From: Blastobasis lacticolella
Lineage: Eukaryota; Arthropoda; Insecta; Lepidoptera; Blastobasidae
NCBI GenBank assembly: GCA_905147135.1
Contig: LR990067.1
Coordinates: 5,456,001-5,520,000 of the forward strand
DNA: 64,000 nt
Reading direction: 5' to 3'
Made by a program: the position numbers and the translations under genes. Shown in pieces: positions 33,223 to 44,931 of the stretch (its first letter is position 1; each line of letters opens with the position of its first letter). The notes under the pieces are model-generated. The model saw only the letters and a list, made by a program, of their open reading frames with translations. It made no database searches and had not been told where the DNA came from.

Positions 33223-35727
33223 ACCAAACTACCCTTTTTTATAATTTTCTGAAATGTATATGGGTGATCCCATTGTTGCCGCGGATATCTTCTATATCAT
33301 TGGAAAACTACGACCACAATAACAAACATTATACTGAAATATGGAAAATTTCGTTCGAATGTCTCCAGTTAAATGTAAACAAACACGCTATCAATTTTGC
33401 TCTTTTTTTTTTGATACATGTTGGCATGTTGTCCCGCTCGCATAGAAATCGCGGAGATCTGTACTGGGTCATTATTGAAATTTTGCACATTCGAAGCCTA
33501 TCCTATCTCTAAGACACAACATCCTAAAGTACACCAGCTAATTGTTCCACAAACTTACTGTTACGGCATCCCTGCCACACTGTTTTATCTACTGTATTAT
33601 CAAATATTTACTTAATCAGCAATCTGTAACGACTAATGGTGATGGGAAAAGTCGAAGGCAAGAGACCCAGAGGCCGAAGTCCGAAGAGATGGGTGGACCA
33701 AGTATCATAACGATACATTCGTCAACGTCGTATTACATCAGGCGACTGATCTAAACCGATGAGACATGCAGTTGACAAACTCCGATGATGACACGATCCT
33801 CAGCAGTGAGGCAACGATCAAGAAGAAGAAGTCAATCAGCAGCAGCACCACCATAACGATGCTTACGTACTCAATTTATAAAAATAATAGGACTATGCTT
33901 TTAAGTATTCTTATTCTTGTTTTCCGATAACTGACGTGATGTTGGTAATACGTAAAATCATAGCGTACCATGTTTCAAGATGGTAAAGTAATCTCAGATT
34001 AAATGTCACTATTTTACTTTGAACACTGTGTATTGTAACATTGGGAGGGACTTAACATAAATTACTATTTTTGTGGAGTGTTTTTTTTTTCTTAGTAACA
34101 TTCTATCAGACAGCCCACATTAATAGACATAGGTACTCGCAAAAGCTAACATTTATTAAACTCGGCAGAGTAGTTTTTGACATCTATACCAACAATTTGT
34201 AACACTGTAGGTAACTGACATTGTTTTTGTTTTGTTTACATTCTTTCTATTTATAGTTTCACTAAAGATACAAATAAACCTGCCCTTCTCTCTACTAAGG
34301 GCATCAATAGTGTTTCTGTCAGAAGACTTTTCTGAATTATCAAACTATAACTCCTAAAATCCGCTTGGGAGCCTCTTTTCAGCACAGGTTTTTAACAAAT
34401 AATAATTATGTAAAGGACTCACCAGATAGAGAGGAACTGTTAATATCACATCATTTCTTAGTCATGTACGCAACACTCGCAGATTGTCTACCATCGTCCC
34501 ATGTTGAAACAATCACGTTGAGGCTACCAGTCCAGCGTTGCATTGCAATGTTGTTCTCGTAGGTGAAGCGAACCGTTGTACACCATTGTTATGCAATAGA
34601 AGAAAATAATTGTATTAGTAAAACTTAAAAATAAAAAAAATAATACACACCATTTTTAATCGTTTGATCGAATTTTATCTGCAGAAATCTAAGTTTATAT
34701 AATTAATTTAATTGTGGTGTCAAACCACACTGCTAAATGAATCTAAATCTAAGCATTTACTTTAAAGTCATTGAATAAACTTTAGCTGGCTAATTTAGAA
34801 CTACGCAAATGATTGAACTAACACTATTTTTTTTTTATAAAGAGGAACATATTTTACATGAGTAATCTAAATTAATTTACGCAAAAACAAAGAAACCATA
34901 CCAAGTGCCGTCCATAGTAATTTTCACTCGATTTTTAATAATGGTGTCAATATCCCAGTGGTGCTCTCGAAGGCCCGGGGTCTGCCTTGACCATGGCCCA
35001 TTTGGTACAGATGATTTGTTGTTTACTTTATAAATCCCCCAATCTCTCTGACGAAGTCTTTGTCTTATATCTCGGGGTGTTTGGACTTTTGGCTGCGTTT
35101 TGAACGTGTTTAATCATCTTATATTTTAATGTAGGCAACTCAACTGGATCGAGTAATCACTTTTCTTTTATTATTACGCTTCCACGAAGCGTATCTGCAT
35201 TTTCTTTGTCGCTTTTCATCATACCATCTCTTGGGCGTTACGTTCGTCATCACCGCTTCTGATGTCGTCGCGTGAAGGAAAGGGTTGTATCAGGATCATT
35301 GTCATCAGGGTGGTGATATCAGTATTATATCGTATTCGTCCAGATAAATTAAAGAAAAGGTTCACATTTACTCCACTGTATTTATTCCATTTCATTTTTG
35401 CACATCACTTATAATTTCACTTGAAATCAGAGCAGTATCACAATATAGGCAGTTGAGGTAAGTAACTTTCTTATTTCAAAGGTGATTTTAAAATCACTTT
35501 ATTTTCAAACGTAAATAACACTTTCTATAAACGAAATGTGGAGACAGTTTCAAGACGCGTCACTCCTCAGCGGCGGTCGCGCCAAGAATGGCCGCCACTC
35601 CGCCCGAGTCGTGCCGTCAAGACTCTGTCAGCACGCCCCACTAGAGGGCGCACTCCCACTTCCGTTTTCTTCGTCATGAGTCCGTACTATTGGCCACATG
35701 AGTCCGTACTAATGACCGCATCCGTCA
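33223..35727. mobile_element. LTR element copy C, second part with one LTR
   Basis: It continues copy C after the LINE and aligns with about 17696-20179 of copy A. It ends with a single LTR at 35263-35727 (465 bp), followed by tattta. It is more diverged from A than A and B are from each other, so it is the oldest of the three. Confidence 0.8.
35263..35727. repeat. LTR of copy C
   Basis: The 465-bp repeat starts TGTCGTCG and ends CCGTCA, like the copy A LTRs, and includes the segment missing in copy B. There are scattered substitutions and a gap of about 20 bases near 35528. Confidence 0.85.
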
Positions 35728-36140
35728 TATTTATTGCGAGTACATTATTACGAGTATGTATGTAACAAAAACTGTCTCGTATACCAGAAATGCAAGGGAT
35801 CGCCTTTTATTATTGTGTCAAAAGAGTGTGATTTAAAAAAATTGTATTAATGAACTATTTGTATTTTTGCTATTCTATGTATTTTTGCACTGTAACCTAT
35901 ACCTTAGTTGTATTATTACCTATTACAAATACATAAATCCTTTGAGAGTATATTTTCCACTTACAACAACTTTCCTCTTTTTATTTCACCGCCATACATG
36001 TACTATCACACGTTCACATAAAGCGGTTGTGTCCAACACCCGCGACCATGCCTATTACAGCATAATTCAAACCATATTTACAATGTTTTGCCTACATGCA
36101 CAATTCACTACGACTCACTTTCTTTAATGACTAACATAAG
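35728..36140. other. AT-rich stretch between copy C and the right arm
   Basis: No gene is supported. The plus-strand frame 35867-36127 is low in complexity and has no motif. Confidence 0.5.
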
Positions 36141-36145
36141 TATTA

Positions 36146-36540
36146 TGTATCAGAATTTGCGCGGAATACGAACGAAAACATTAGAGTTTTACAAAAACTT
36201 AATAAATATAAATCATCGCATTGTTTTATTAACTGAGAATTATGACTGGTAATGAAAACGACTATTTGATGATCGTGGGTGATTTTAATCTATCATCTAT
36301 ACAATGGAATAACGTCCAATTTTCTTAAAAAAGGGTAGCATGGAGTTGCAAACCGAGGGAATAAATTTAATAAACCAACTGAACTTTTTAGGCTTAGATC
36401 AGTAGTTACTTTAAAAACCAATCTGGAAATACATTGGATTTGTTATTTTGCAACTTTGGTGTTAGTGTGACACAGTGTATGACGACCCTTGTAATATTTT
36501 TCGTTTAACATTTTTGTAACTAAGCTGTTGACTTCAGGTG
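36146..36540 (+). pseudogene. LINE endonuclease fragment, internally deleted
   Basis: It opens MYQNLRGIRTKTLEFYKN and IVLLTENYDW, then stops. After a deletion it resumes with NENDYLMIVGDFNLSS (GDFN active-site motif), shifts frame, and continues GINLINQLNFLGLDQ. The end is the segment seen at the start of the window. An A-rich tract follows at 36540-36565. Confidence 0.65.
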
Positions 36541-36565
36541 TAATAAATAAAATAAAAAATAAAAA

Positions 36566-37329
36566 TTATTGTAGGTAAGTAAGGATATTGGTAAGTAGGT
36601 ATTTTCTTGATAAAGAGTCTTCGTTTAAATTTACAAATGATTACATCGATACGAAGTATTTGTATTTATTACGAGTAAGTATTTTAAGTAAGGAAGAACA
36701 TTGTTACGTATTTTTGGTATTAAGTCTTAGTTTTATTTTACGTAGGTGTGGTTAAACGTATGTATTTAAAAGGGAATTAATGAACAAATAAATACAAATA
36801 CATAGAACATTACATCACGTTAAAAAAGTACAACCTAGCCTTACAACAACAAAAAAAAACACATAACTAACCTACAGATAATACAAAACTAAACTAAAGG
36901 TGATTTACAAATATCATTCGACAAATAATTATAGCCCGCCTCTGATAGTACCTGGGGCAAAGGTGCCCATCACGCTTGTGTGGTTTAGTCAATATAATTT
37001 ATATATTTTTTACGTATTAAGGTAAGTATTTTATGTACATATGTAACTATTCGTATTTTTGTTATTATTATGACTGTGGCTTTAGTTACAAAGAATGTAG
37101 GGAATATAGGAAACTTATTTTAATATTTATCGACCATAATATCGTAATTTTTTGGACACCGATGAACTCTGTAAACCTGTGATTTGATGTAAGTAATATG
37201 TAATTTATAAAATATCGAATTTAAAAATGTATTTATTTAATATAGAGCATAAGCAATGAATTAGTATATAATTAATAATAGGTACAATAATAATAATTAG
37301 TGTAATGTTCTCGTAATAGTAGGTAGTTG
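36566..37329. other. AT-rich non-coding tract, right-arm equivalent of 180-932
   Basis: It matches 180-932 with small differences, such as a cctagcctta insertion near 36834. No gene is seen. Confidence 0.6.
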
Positions 37330-37474
37330 TGATGTGTTTGTATCTACCTTCCTATGTATATACCTACCTACCTTCATTGCGCGCGCGCTGTGCCGCCGCG
37401 TCCAAGTACCTACTTACGTTAGTAATAAATCGGCATCCTAACGAAACGGTGTTTTACTATATCCATACAGTTCA
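37330..37474 (+). repeat. 5' LTR of the right gypsy copy
   Basis: The 145-bp LTR begins TGATGTG and ends GTTCA, followed by ttggcgacgaggatgg. It has the extra 30-base block also present in the left 5' LTR. Confidence 0.8.
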
Positions 37475-38383
37475 TTGGCGACGAGGATGGGATATAGTAA
37501 AACACCTTGGTTGCACATAGCACAGAGCTGCGCGGATGGTCGCGAACGCCCGCTAGCTTACGGATCACGGTCGCTCACGGCCAGTGAGCGAAATTATAGC
37601 CAGATGCAAAAAGAGGCCACAGCTATTATTTTCGGAGTAAAAAAGTTCCATCAATACCTATATGGTCGCGATGAACAATTTATTTTAAAAACGGACCATA
37701 GGCCCCTTGTCTCGATATTTAACAATCAAACGGGTATCTCGGTAACAACCGCATTGAGATTGCAACGGTATGCAATTATTTTATCTGCCTACAACTTTTC
37801 ACCGCAATACATTACGGGCGAGAACAATGTAGTCGCCAATTATTTTTCTCGTTCTCCCTTAGACGCTACGACTTGTAAAAGCGACTATGAATATGACAGT
37901 TATTGTTCATTGAAGTTTCTAGATACTAATTTGCCAGCCTTATTGCTTAAAGACATTCAAATGGCAACCGAAAGAGATGAAAAATTGCAGACCGTTATTA
38001 AGTACATGAACCAAGGTTGGCCCCGGGTGATAAAAGGTACATCGATTTTACCATATTTTCGCTGTAAAACAGATTTACAATATGAAAAAGGATGTCTGTT
38101 GCGAGATCATAAGGTTGTTATTCCTCTATCATTAAGAAAACGTCTAATGAATGACTTACACGGCTCGCACATAGGAATAGTTAAAATGAAATCCAATGCA
38201 CGCAGTAGGTTTTGGTGGCCGGCCGGTTTGGTGGGCGTGCGACACCTGCGCGGGAGTGCGGCCCATGCCGCCGCGCGCCACCCCCGCGCCCTGGCCGCGC
38301 CCCGCCGGGCCCTGGCAGCGGGTGCTTATCGACTATATGTCCTTAGGCCAACAGGTATATTTAATTGTAGTAGATGCTTATAG
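37475..38383 (+). pseudogene. Ty3/gypsy RNase H and integrase start, right copy
   Basis: The translation is identical over all 302 codons to 1074-1982, including the out-of-frame GC-rich end, so the frameshift in the zinc-finger region existed before the duplication. The motifs are those given for the left copy. Confidence 0.8.
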
Positions 38384-38879
38384 CAAATGGCTAGAGTGTT
38401 TACAAATGCGACAGGGCACTACAACACGCGCTTTAATAAATAAATTGAAACATATTTTTTCAGTTTTTGGTATACCTAATTTAATAGTGTCAGATAACGA
38501 CGTAAAGATAAATTCGGCCGAATTCCTCGAGTTTTGTTCTAGTAATGGCATTAAGTATATGACATCGCCAATTTACCATCCTATCAGTAATGGTCAAGCA
38601 GAAAATTCAGTAAGGACATGTAAAAAAATGTTAAAATGTATTCTTAAACAAAATTTGTCACAAGAAATTGTCCATGAAAAACTACTTGGTTGTTTATTTG
38701 AATTTCGCAATACGGTGCACTGTGCCACAGGCGAATCTCCGGCAATGTTAATGTTTGGGAGAAAATTACGTTCTAGGTTAGATCTAATTTCACCATACAA
38801 TACTGTTAAAACTAAGCCAGACGATAATCTGGAACATCATAGACATTTCCAAATCGGAGATTTTGTTTGGGTACGGTGA
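38196..38879 (+). pseudogene. Ty3/gypsy integrase core, right copy, longer than left
   Basis: This frame keeps the second half of the H2C2 finger and the whole catalytic core: IDYMS, VSDNDVKINS, then PISNGQAENSVRTCKKM with the catalytic glutamate that the left copy loses by a 1-bp deletion. It runs on to IGDFVWVR, where the MITE at 38880 ends it. It is still out of frame with the RNase H part. Confidence 0.8.
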
Positions 38880-38881
38880 TA

Positions 38882-39132
38882 GAGCTCGTCTAATTTAAAA
38901 TGCCGCGCCCCACTATCGCATTAACGCACACAAGCAAGTTTAAAATATGGACGCAATACATATACAAATGCCGTTGTAATTGGTCATTCAGTTGCCGGTA
39001 AGATTCAAACGTCGGAGCACGCGCGCTTCGTTGGCTCCCACACAGATGAAGTGTCGTTATTAATATTTGCACTCACACATCGAAATCAACTAACTAAGTA
39101 GTGGGGCGCGTCATCTTAGACTAGACGAGCTC
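38882..39132. mobile_element. MITE with TA target duplication (Tc1/mariner type)
   Basis: The 251-bp element has inverted ends of about 35 bases starting GAGCTCGTCTA and is flanked by TA (38880-38881 and 39133-39134). The left arm has the empty site ggtggtacgccg at about 2473-2484. There is no transposase frame. It interrupts the gypsy pol between VWVR and the C-terminal tail. Confidence 0.85.
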
Positions 39133-39192
39133 TACGCCGCTAGGAAGGAAAGTTGGCAGTTAGGAAAGGTTATCGAAATAATAGGTAAAAGA

Positions 39193-39606
39193 ATGTATAA
39201 ATTACACATGTGTAAAAAGGATGTTGAATGTATTAGACACATAGATCAGTTGATAAAATGTAAAAATCAGTACTATAACAGTAACTTGTCGGAAGACTCA
39301 TTCTTCCCGTCCGCAGGGGTAGCAGCTCCTTCTCTTTCCCCTGATAAGCGAGAGGGAAATGTTACGTCTCGGGTGAGAGATCGGGGCGCTAACGAGGATG
39401 TTAGGGAAGAGTGGCAAGATTGTGAGAGTGAGGACACGGAAGTTTCTGTAGGCACTGACCCGGTATTAATGCCTAATATTTCTCGTTCTGATTTACCTAC
39501 ATCTACTGAGACAAACCTCGACCGTACAGTCTCCCAAAGAACACCTCCAGTGGTTGCCCCTACATTGCGCCCTAGAAAGGTAGTCGATTATAAAAAATAT
39601 TACTGA
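39193..39606 (+). pseudogene. Ty3/gypsy pol C-terminal tail, right copy
   Basis: This is the 137-codon partner of 2538-2951 with about six residue changes. It is an acidic, Ser/Thr-rich linker ending LRPRKVVDYKKYY. It is separated from the integrase core by the MITE. Confidence 0.7.
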
Positions 39607-39651
39607 TTATTAATTCTGTTACACTATTGTTACTCACAATTTATTATACTA

Positions 39652-39834
39652 CTAGCGGACCCGACAGACGTTGTCCTGTCTACACGTCTTTAATTTGAAA
39701 ATTTCAAACTTTTTTTACAAAATTGTGAATCTAAACCATTCCCAGATCCCCTTGAACACACACAAAAAATTTCATCAAAATCGGTCCAGTCGTTTGAGAG
39801 AAGTTCAGTGACATACACACTCACAGAAGAATTA
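39652..39834 (+). mobile_element. LINE 3' tail (RTE-like) with TA-rich end
   Basis: The sequence tagcggacccgacagacgtt and later catcaaaatcggtccagtcg are typical of short 3' ends of insect RTE-type LINEs. It ends in gaattatata. It is inserted at a point that in the left arm reads catactataatctttactg (about 2990). Element B then landed in its TA-rich tail. Confidence 0.6.
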
Positions 39835-39838
39835 TATA

Positions 39839-40247
39839 TGACGGATCACGGTCAATAGTATGGACTCATGTGGTCAATAGTACGGACTCATGACGATGAA
39901 AACGGAAGTGGGAGTGCGCCCTCTGGTGGGGCGTGCTGACAGAGTCTCGACGGCACGACTCGGGCCGAGTGGCGGCCATTCTTGGCGCGACCGCCGCCGA
40001 GGAGTGACGCGTCTTGAAACTGTCTCCACATTTCGTTTGTTTACGTTTGAAGTTCGTTAATAGAAAGTGTTATTTACGTTTAAAAATAAATGAAATTATA
40101 AGTGATGTGCAAAAATGAAATGGAATAAATACAGTGGAGTAAATGTGAACCTTTTCTTTAATTTATCTGGACGAATACGACCTAATACTGATATCACCAC
40201 CCTGATGACAATGATCCTGATACACCCCTTTCCTTCACGCGACGACA
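39839..40247. repeat. LTR of element B, left
   Basis: The 409-bp repeat starts TGACGGATC and ends GCGACGACA on the plus strand. It matches 44463-44871 and, in complement, the copy A LTRs minus 79 bases. Confidence 0.9.
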
Positions 40248-40291
40248 TCAGAAGCGGTGATGACGAACGCAACGCCCAAGAGATGGTATGA
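40115..40291 (+). CDS. Small ORF crossing the LTR boundary of element B
   Basis: A 58-codon frame starts in the LTR (MKWNKYSGVNVNLFF) and runs across the LTR/interior junction at 40247 to a stop at 40289-40291. The same arrangement exists in copy A on the minus strand. The function is unknown, and it may be fortuitous. Confidence 0.25.
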   Translation: MKWNKYSGVNVNLFFNLSGRIRPNTDITTLMTMILIHPFPSRDDIRSGDDERNAQEMV

Positions 40292-40402
40292 TGAAAAGCA
40301 ACAAAGAAAATGCAGATACGCTACGTGAAAGCGTAATAATAAAAGAAAGGTGATTACTCGATCCAGTTGAGTTGCCTACATTAAAATGTAAAATGATTTA
40401 AC

Positions 40403-40585
40403 ATGTTCAAAGCGCAGCCAAGAGTCCAAACACCCCGAGATATAAGACAAAGACTTCGTCAGAAAGATTGGGGAATTCAAAAAGTAAACAGCAGATCATC
40501 TGTACCAAATGGGTCATGGTCAAGGCAGACCCCGGGCCTTCGAGAGCACCACTGGGATATCGACAACATTATTAAAATCGAGTGA
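40403..40585 (+). CDS. Small conserved ORF of the LTR element, copy B
   Basis: The 60-codon partner of 19306-19536 starts MFKAQPRVQTPRDIRQRLRQ and diverges at the end through a single base change that brings an early stop. See the copy A entry for interpretation. Confidence 0.35.
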   Translation: MFKAQPRVQTPRDIRQRLRQKDWGIQKVNSRSSVPNGSWSRQTPGLREHHWDIDNIIKIE

Positions 40586-40589
40586 AACT

Positions 40590-43400
40590 TACTATGGACG
40601 GCACTTTGGTATGGCTTCTTTGTTTTTGTTAAATTTAATTTAGATTACTTATGTAAAATATTTTCCTTTTTAAATATAAAATTGTGTTAGTTAAATAATT
40701 TGCGTAGTTCTAAATTAGCCAGCTAAAGTTTATTCAATGACTTTAAAGTAAACGCTTACATTTAGATTCATTCAGCAGTGTGGTTTGACACAAGTAAATT
40801 AATTGCTTAGATTTCTGCAGATTAAATAAAATCAAATAATTAAAAACGGTGTATATTATTTTTTTATTTTTGTTTTACTAATACAATTATTTTCTTCTAT
40901 TGCATAACAATGGTGCACAACGGTTCGCTTCACCTACGAGAACAACATTGGAATGAAACGCTGGACTGGTAGCCTCAACGTGATTGTTTCAACATGGGAC
41001 GATGGTAGACAATCTGCGAGTGTACATGACTGAGAAATGATGTGATATTAACAGTTCCTCTCTATCTGGTGAGTCCTATACATAATTATTTTTTAGTAAA
41101 AACCCGTGCTGAAGAGGCTCCCTAGCGAATTTTAGGAGTTATTTACTTTGACAATTCAGAAAAGTATTCTGACAGAAACACTATTGATACCCTTAGTAGA
41201 GAGAACGGCAGGTTTATTTGTATCTTTAGAAGTTTAATAAATTTTAGCTTTTGCGGGTACCTATGTCAATTAATGTAGGCTGTCTGATAGTATGTTACTA
41301 AGAAAAAAAATCACTCCACAAAAATAGTAAGAATTATGTTAAATCCGTCCCAATGTTAAACAGTGTTTAAAGTAAAAAAAGTGTTATTTAATCTAAGATT
41401 ATTTTACCATCTTGAAACATGGTGCGCTATGATTGTACGTATTACCAACATCACGTCAGTTATCAGAAAACAAGAATAAGAAATACTTGGAAAGCATAGT
41501 GCTATTATTTTTATAAATTGAGTACGTAAGCATAGTTATGGTGGTGCTGCTGCTGACTGACTTCTTCTTCTTGATCGTTGCCTCACTGCTGAGGATCCTG
41601 ACATCTTCGGTAAACTGCATGTCTCCATCGGTTTCGATGAATCGTTCGGATATTTGGTCCACCCATCTCTTCGGACTTCGGCCTCTGGGTCTCTTGCCTT
41701 CGACTTGTCCCGTCACCATAAGTCGTTCCAGATTGCTGATTATGTAAATATTTGATAATAACAGTGTGGCAGGGATGCCGTAGCAGTGAGTTTGTGGAAC
41801 AATTAGCTGGTGTACTTTAAGATGTTGTCTTAGAGATAGGATAGGCTTCACATAGGCTTCGAATGTGCAAATTCAATAACGACCCCGCGATCTCCGCGAT
41901 TTCTATGCGAGCGGGAGGGTGCAAACATGTATCGAGAAAAAAAATGAGAAAAATTATTAGCGTGTTTGTTTACATTTAACAGGAGAAATTCGAACGAAAT
42001 TTTCCATATTTCAGTATAATGTTTGTTATTGTGGTCGTAGTTTCCCAATGTTGTAGAATAGAGAGATAAGATATCCGCGGTAAAAATGGGATCACCGATA
42101 TACGTTTCTTTTAATACTACAAAAATAAAAGGTAGTTTGGTTAGTAACGTAATTTAATATTAGTATCAAGTTATTTAACGAAAAAAAAAGTAAACATGAG
42201 TAAGTGAACTGATTGACGGTAGATAATTTCGAATTATGTTTTGAGTAACTAAAGATAAACCTGTGACTTAGTTCGACCGAAAACCATGTGTACTAAGTCA
42301 ATGTGACTTAGTTTGACCTGGATAAAGACTTTGTTAGACGGATTAATCCAAGACGCTAACCCAATACGTGACAACTATCGAGCCGAGGTTATGAGATTTA
42401 TGTGATCGTTTTGTTTTCTCAAAATTGGTTGCATCATCGGATGAAGGTGATCATGTTTTATCAGTGATGGTGGGCTAATGGAGCCTATGGGAGAGTTTTA
42501 TGGTTGCTTACCGGCCTGATGGAGGCTATGGGAGCGTGGCTAATAGCAGGTAGTTGTTTTAAGCTTTGTGAGAAAGTGTTGAACGATAACGATGATGAGA
42601 AAGTCCAGATATTTTGGTGATAGTTCAATAGCCGGTTTTATAAATTATTTTTAGCTTTGAGTACTGAAATTTCCTTGATTACTGATATAAAGTAACTATT
42701 TTGAGTTCTGTTGTTGTGCCAGTAAGATGAGACAGTGTAAGCAATGGTGAGATTTCATATCCTTCTGCCAGTACAAGTTTTTAAGTACCTGAATTGTTGT
42801 TGAGGTCAAACATCCAGATTTATTTGGCTGACTTGGAGTGACCCGGGAGTCATGTGTGTGACTCATTGGGCTAAGAGCCCCGAAAGTCTCGGATGTTGTG
42901 GCTGTAGATAGCAAATTTTATTTTGTAATTTTTTTAGAAGGCGGCTGGATATGGGATGCCTTCGTTATTACAAACATTGTTAAATGGTTTCAAAATGGGA
43001 GCTTAAACGTAACGTAAAGTCTAGATAGAGTATACTCGTTCGAACAGTTAAAATCGATGACGATGATTATTGCTTGTTTAGTTTTGGTGTGGCAACAAAT
43101 GGACTATTGTTACCTATAACTGGCGTATCAAATAGACGTGAGAGCTTCTTATTATTAAACTTCTGATTTAGTTTTGATATTGGGCAGTAGAAATAATGTT
43201 CATTTTTATTTTATTTTATTTTGTTGTTTTTGTAGAGATGACACCGTAAACAGTTGTTCGGATCTGTGACGATTACTTGTTGTGTAACTCGTAGACCGTT
43301 ATTACGGGTTATGATATCAGATAGATCGTTACCTATCACTGACTTAGTACAGATTTGGTCGAAGGATTGACCACGAGCTGAGAATCTATAGACAGCTTCT
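40590..43400. other. Element B interior, mostly non-coding
   Basis: It is the inverted equivalent of copy A 16440-19300. It contains the captured LINE C-terminal fragment on the minus strand at about 41540-41750 (KRPRGRSPKRWVDQI) and otherwise no recognised genes. Confidence 0.5.
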
Positions 43401-43409
43401 ATTTATTTG

Positions 43410-43800
43410 TCCCGCCTGTGTGGCTCCCGTCTGTGTGGCTCCCGCCTGTGTGGCTCCCGCCTGTGTGGCTCCCGCCTGTGTGGCTCCCGCCTGTGTGGCA
43501 TCCCGCCTGTTTGGCATTTCGCCTGTGTGGCATAGTCTGTGTGACATTAAGTCTGTGTGGCATTTAGCCTGTGAGGCATTCTACCTGTATCGTGCTATGG
43601 TAGACGTGACACAGGATATATGATGAATAAACTCATAGTTTGACGATTAGAGTGGCACTGACCAGAGTGACACCCAACCTGTGTGGCACCTAGTCTGTGT
43701 GGTATTTCGCTTGTGTGCAGGTCCAGTTGCGTGGCGGCCTGGTTGCGTGGCGGCCTGATTGCGTGGCGGCCCGACTGATGGCGTCCGTCGTGTGGTGGTT
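43410..43800. repeat. Minisatellite in element B (cctgtgtgg units)
   Basis: Five clear 15-base units of cgcctgtgtggctcc lie at about 43410-43490, followed by degenerate units to 43800, including gcgtggcggcctg repeats. It is the complement of the array at 15925-16436, which has seven clear units. Confidence 0.8.
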
Positions 43801-44462
43801 CGTCGCCTGTGTGTCATTTCTCCTGTATGGTAACATTACTTATTCTTTTTAAATTAGGATGGCGCTGACGGATGACCAAAAATCAAATGGCATTTAATGA
43901 AGGAGTGTTTCAATCCCACTCGAAGTAACATTGGGTCTTTTGCTGAGTACTAAAAATTTTATGTAGGTATGTCACATATTTGTAGTGAATCTAAGTACCT
44001 ACAGTAATGGACGTCGGGGACGATACGCGAGCTCTGTGATTGGGGCTTGTTTCCCACTCAACAAGAGCATCAAGGGGAAAACACTGGTGACGATGAGTAA
44101 ACCTTCTTCATTGGTGGTAATTGTGATACGGTTCATAGTCTGGTGTTATACCTTGTCACGCCTCTCTAATGAACTGAAGTCGTAGCTGAATTTATGTCGG
44201 CAACTTATAAAGAATAATTTATGTACAAGATGATGTTGTTATCTCTCAATCTACAGAAGTTTAGTATGATAAATGATAATGGACGTATGTTTTATGTGAA
44301 GAATTGGTGGGTTAATGCAGTCGTGATAGATCCAATCACATGATTCATAAGACTTATTTGGGTGATGTGTTGTGGTCAGAAGTGACCGAGCGAATATAGT
44401 ACTGTGCTATGGTTTTCATGTTTCAGATTACACACGAGGACGTGTGTACAGCAGGACGGCCG

Positions 44463-44871
44463 TGACGGATCACGGTCAATAGTATGGACTCATGTGGTCA
44501 ATAGTACGGACTCATGACGATGAAAACGGAAGTGGGAGTGCGCCCTCTGGTGGGGCGTGCTGACAGAGTCTCGACGGCACGACTCGGGCCGAGTGGCGGC
44601 CATTCTTGGCGCGACCGCCGCCGAGGAGTGACGCGTCTTGAAACTGTCTCCACATTTCGTTTGTTTACGTTTGAAGTTCGTTAATAGAAAGTGTTATTTA
44701 CGTTTAAAAATAAATGAAATTATAAGTGATGTGCAAAAATGAAATGGAATAAATACAGTGGAGTAAATGTGAACCTTTTCTTTAATTTATCTGGACGAAT
44801 ACGACCTAATACTGATATCACCACCCTGATGACAATGATCCTGATACACCCCTTTCCTTCACGCGACGACA
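44463..44871. repeat. LTR of element B, right
   Basis: This is the partner of 39839-40247, with the same length and sequence by eye, followed by the tata duplication. Confidence 0.9.
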
Positions 44872-44931
44872 TATATATTAAGATAATCTTTACTGTTTTG
44901 TTGTCAGGTTCTAAAATTAACGTTGGAGGAA

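Larger units (their letters stand above)
39839..44871. mobile_element. Non-autonomous LTR retrotransposon, copy B (inverted relative to A)
   Basis: Two 409-bp LTRs (39839-40247 and 44463-44871), identical by eye, bound a 4.2 kb interior. The flanks are tata (39835-39838 and 44872-44875). Relative to copy A both LTRs lack the same 79 bases. That is what happens when both LTRs are templated from one RNA, so this is strong evidence that the family moves by reverse transcription. No pol genes are present. Confidence 0.9.
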
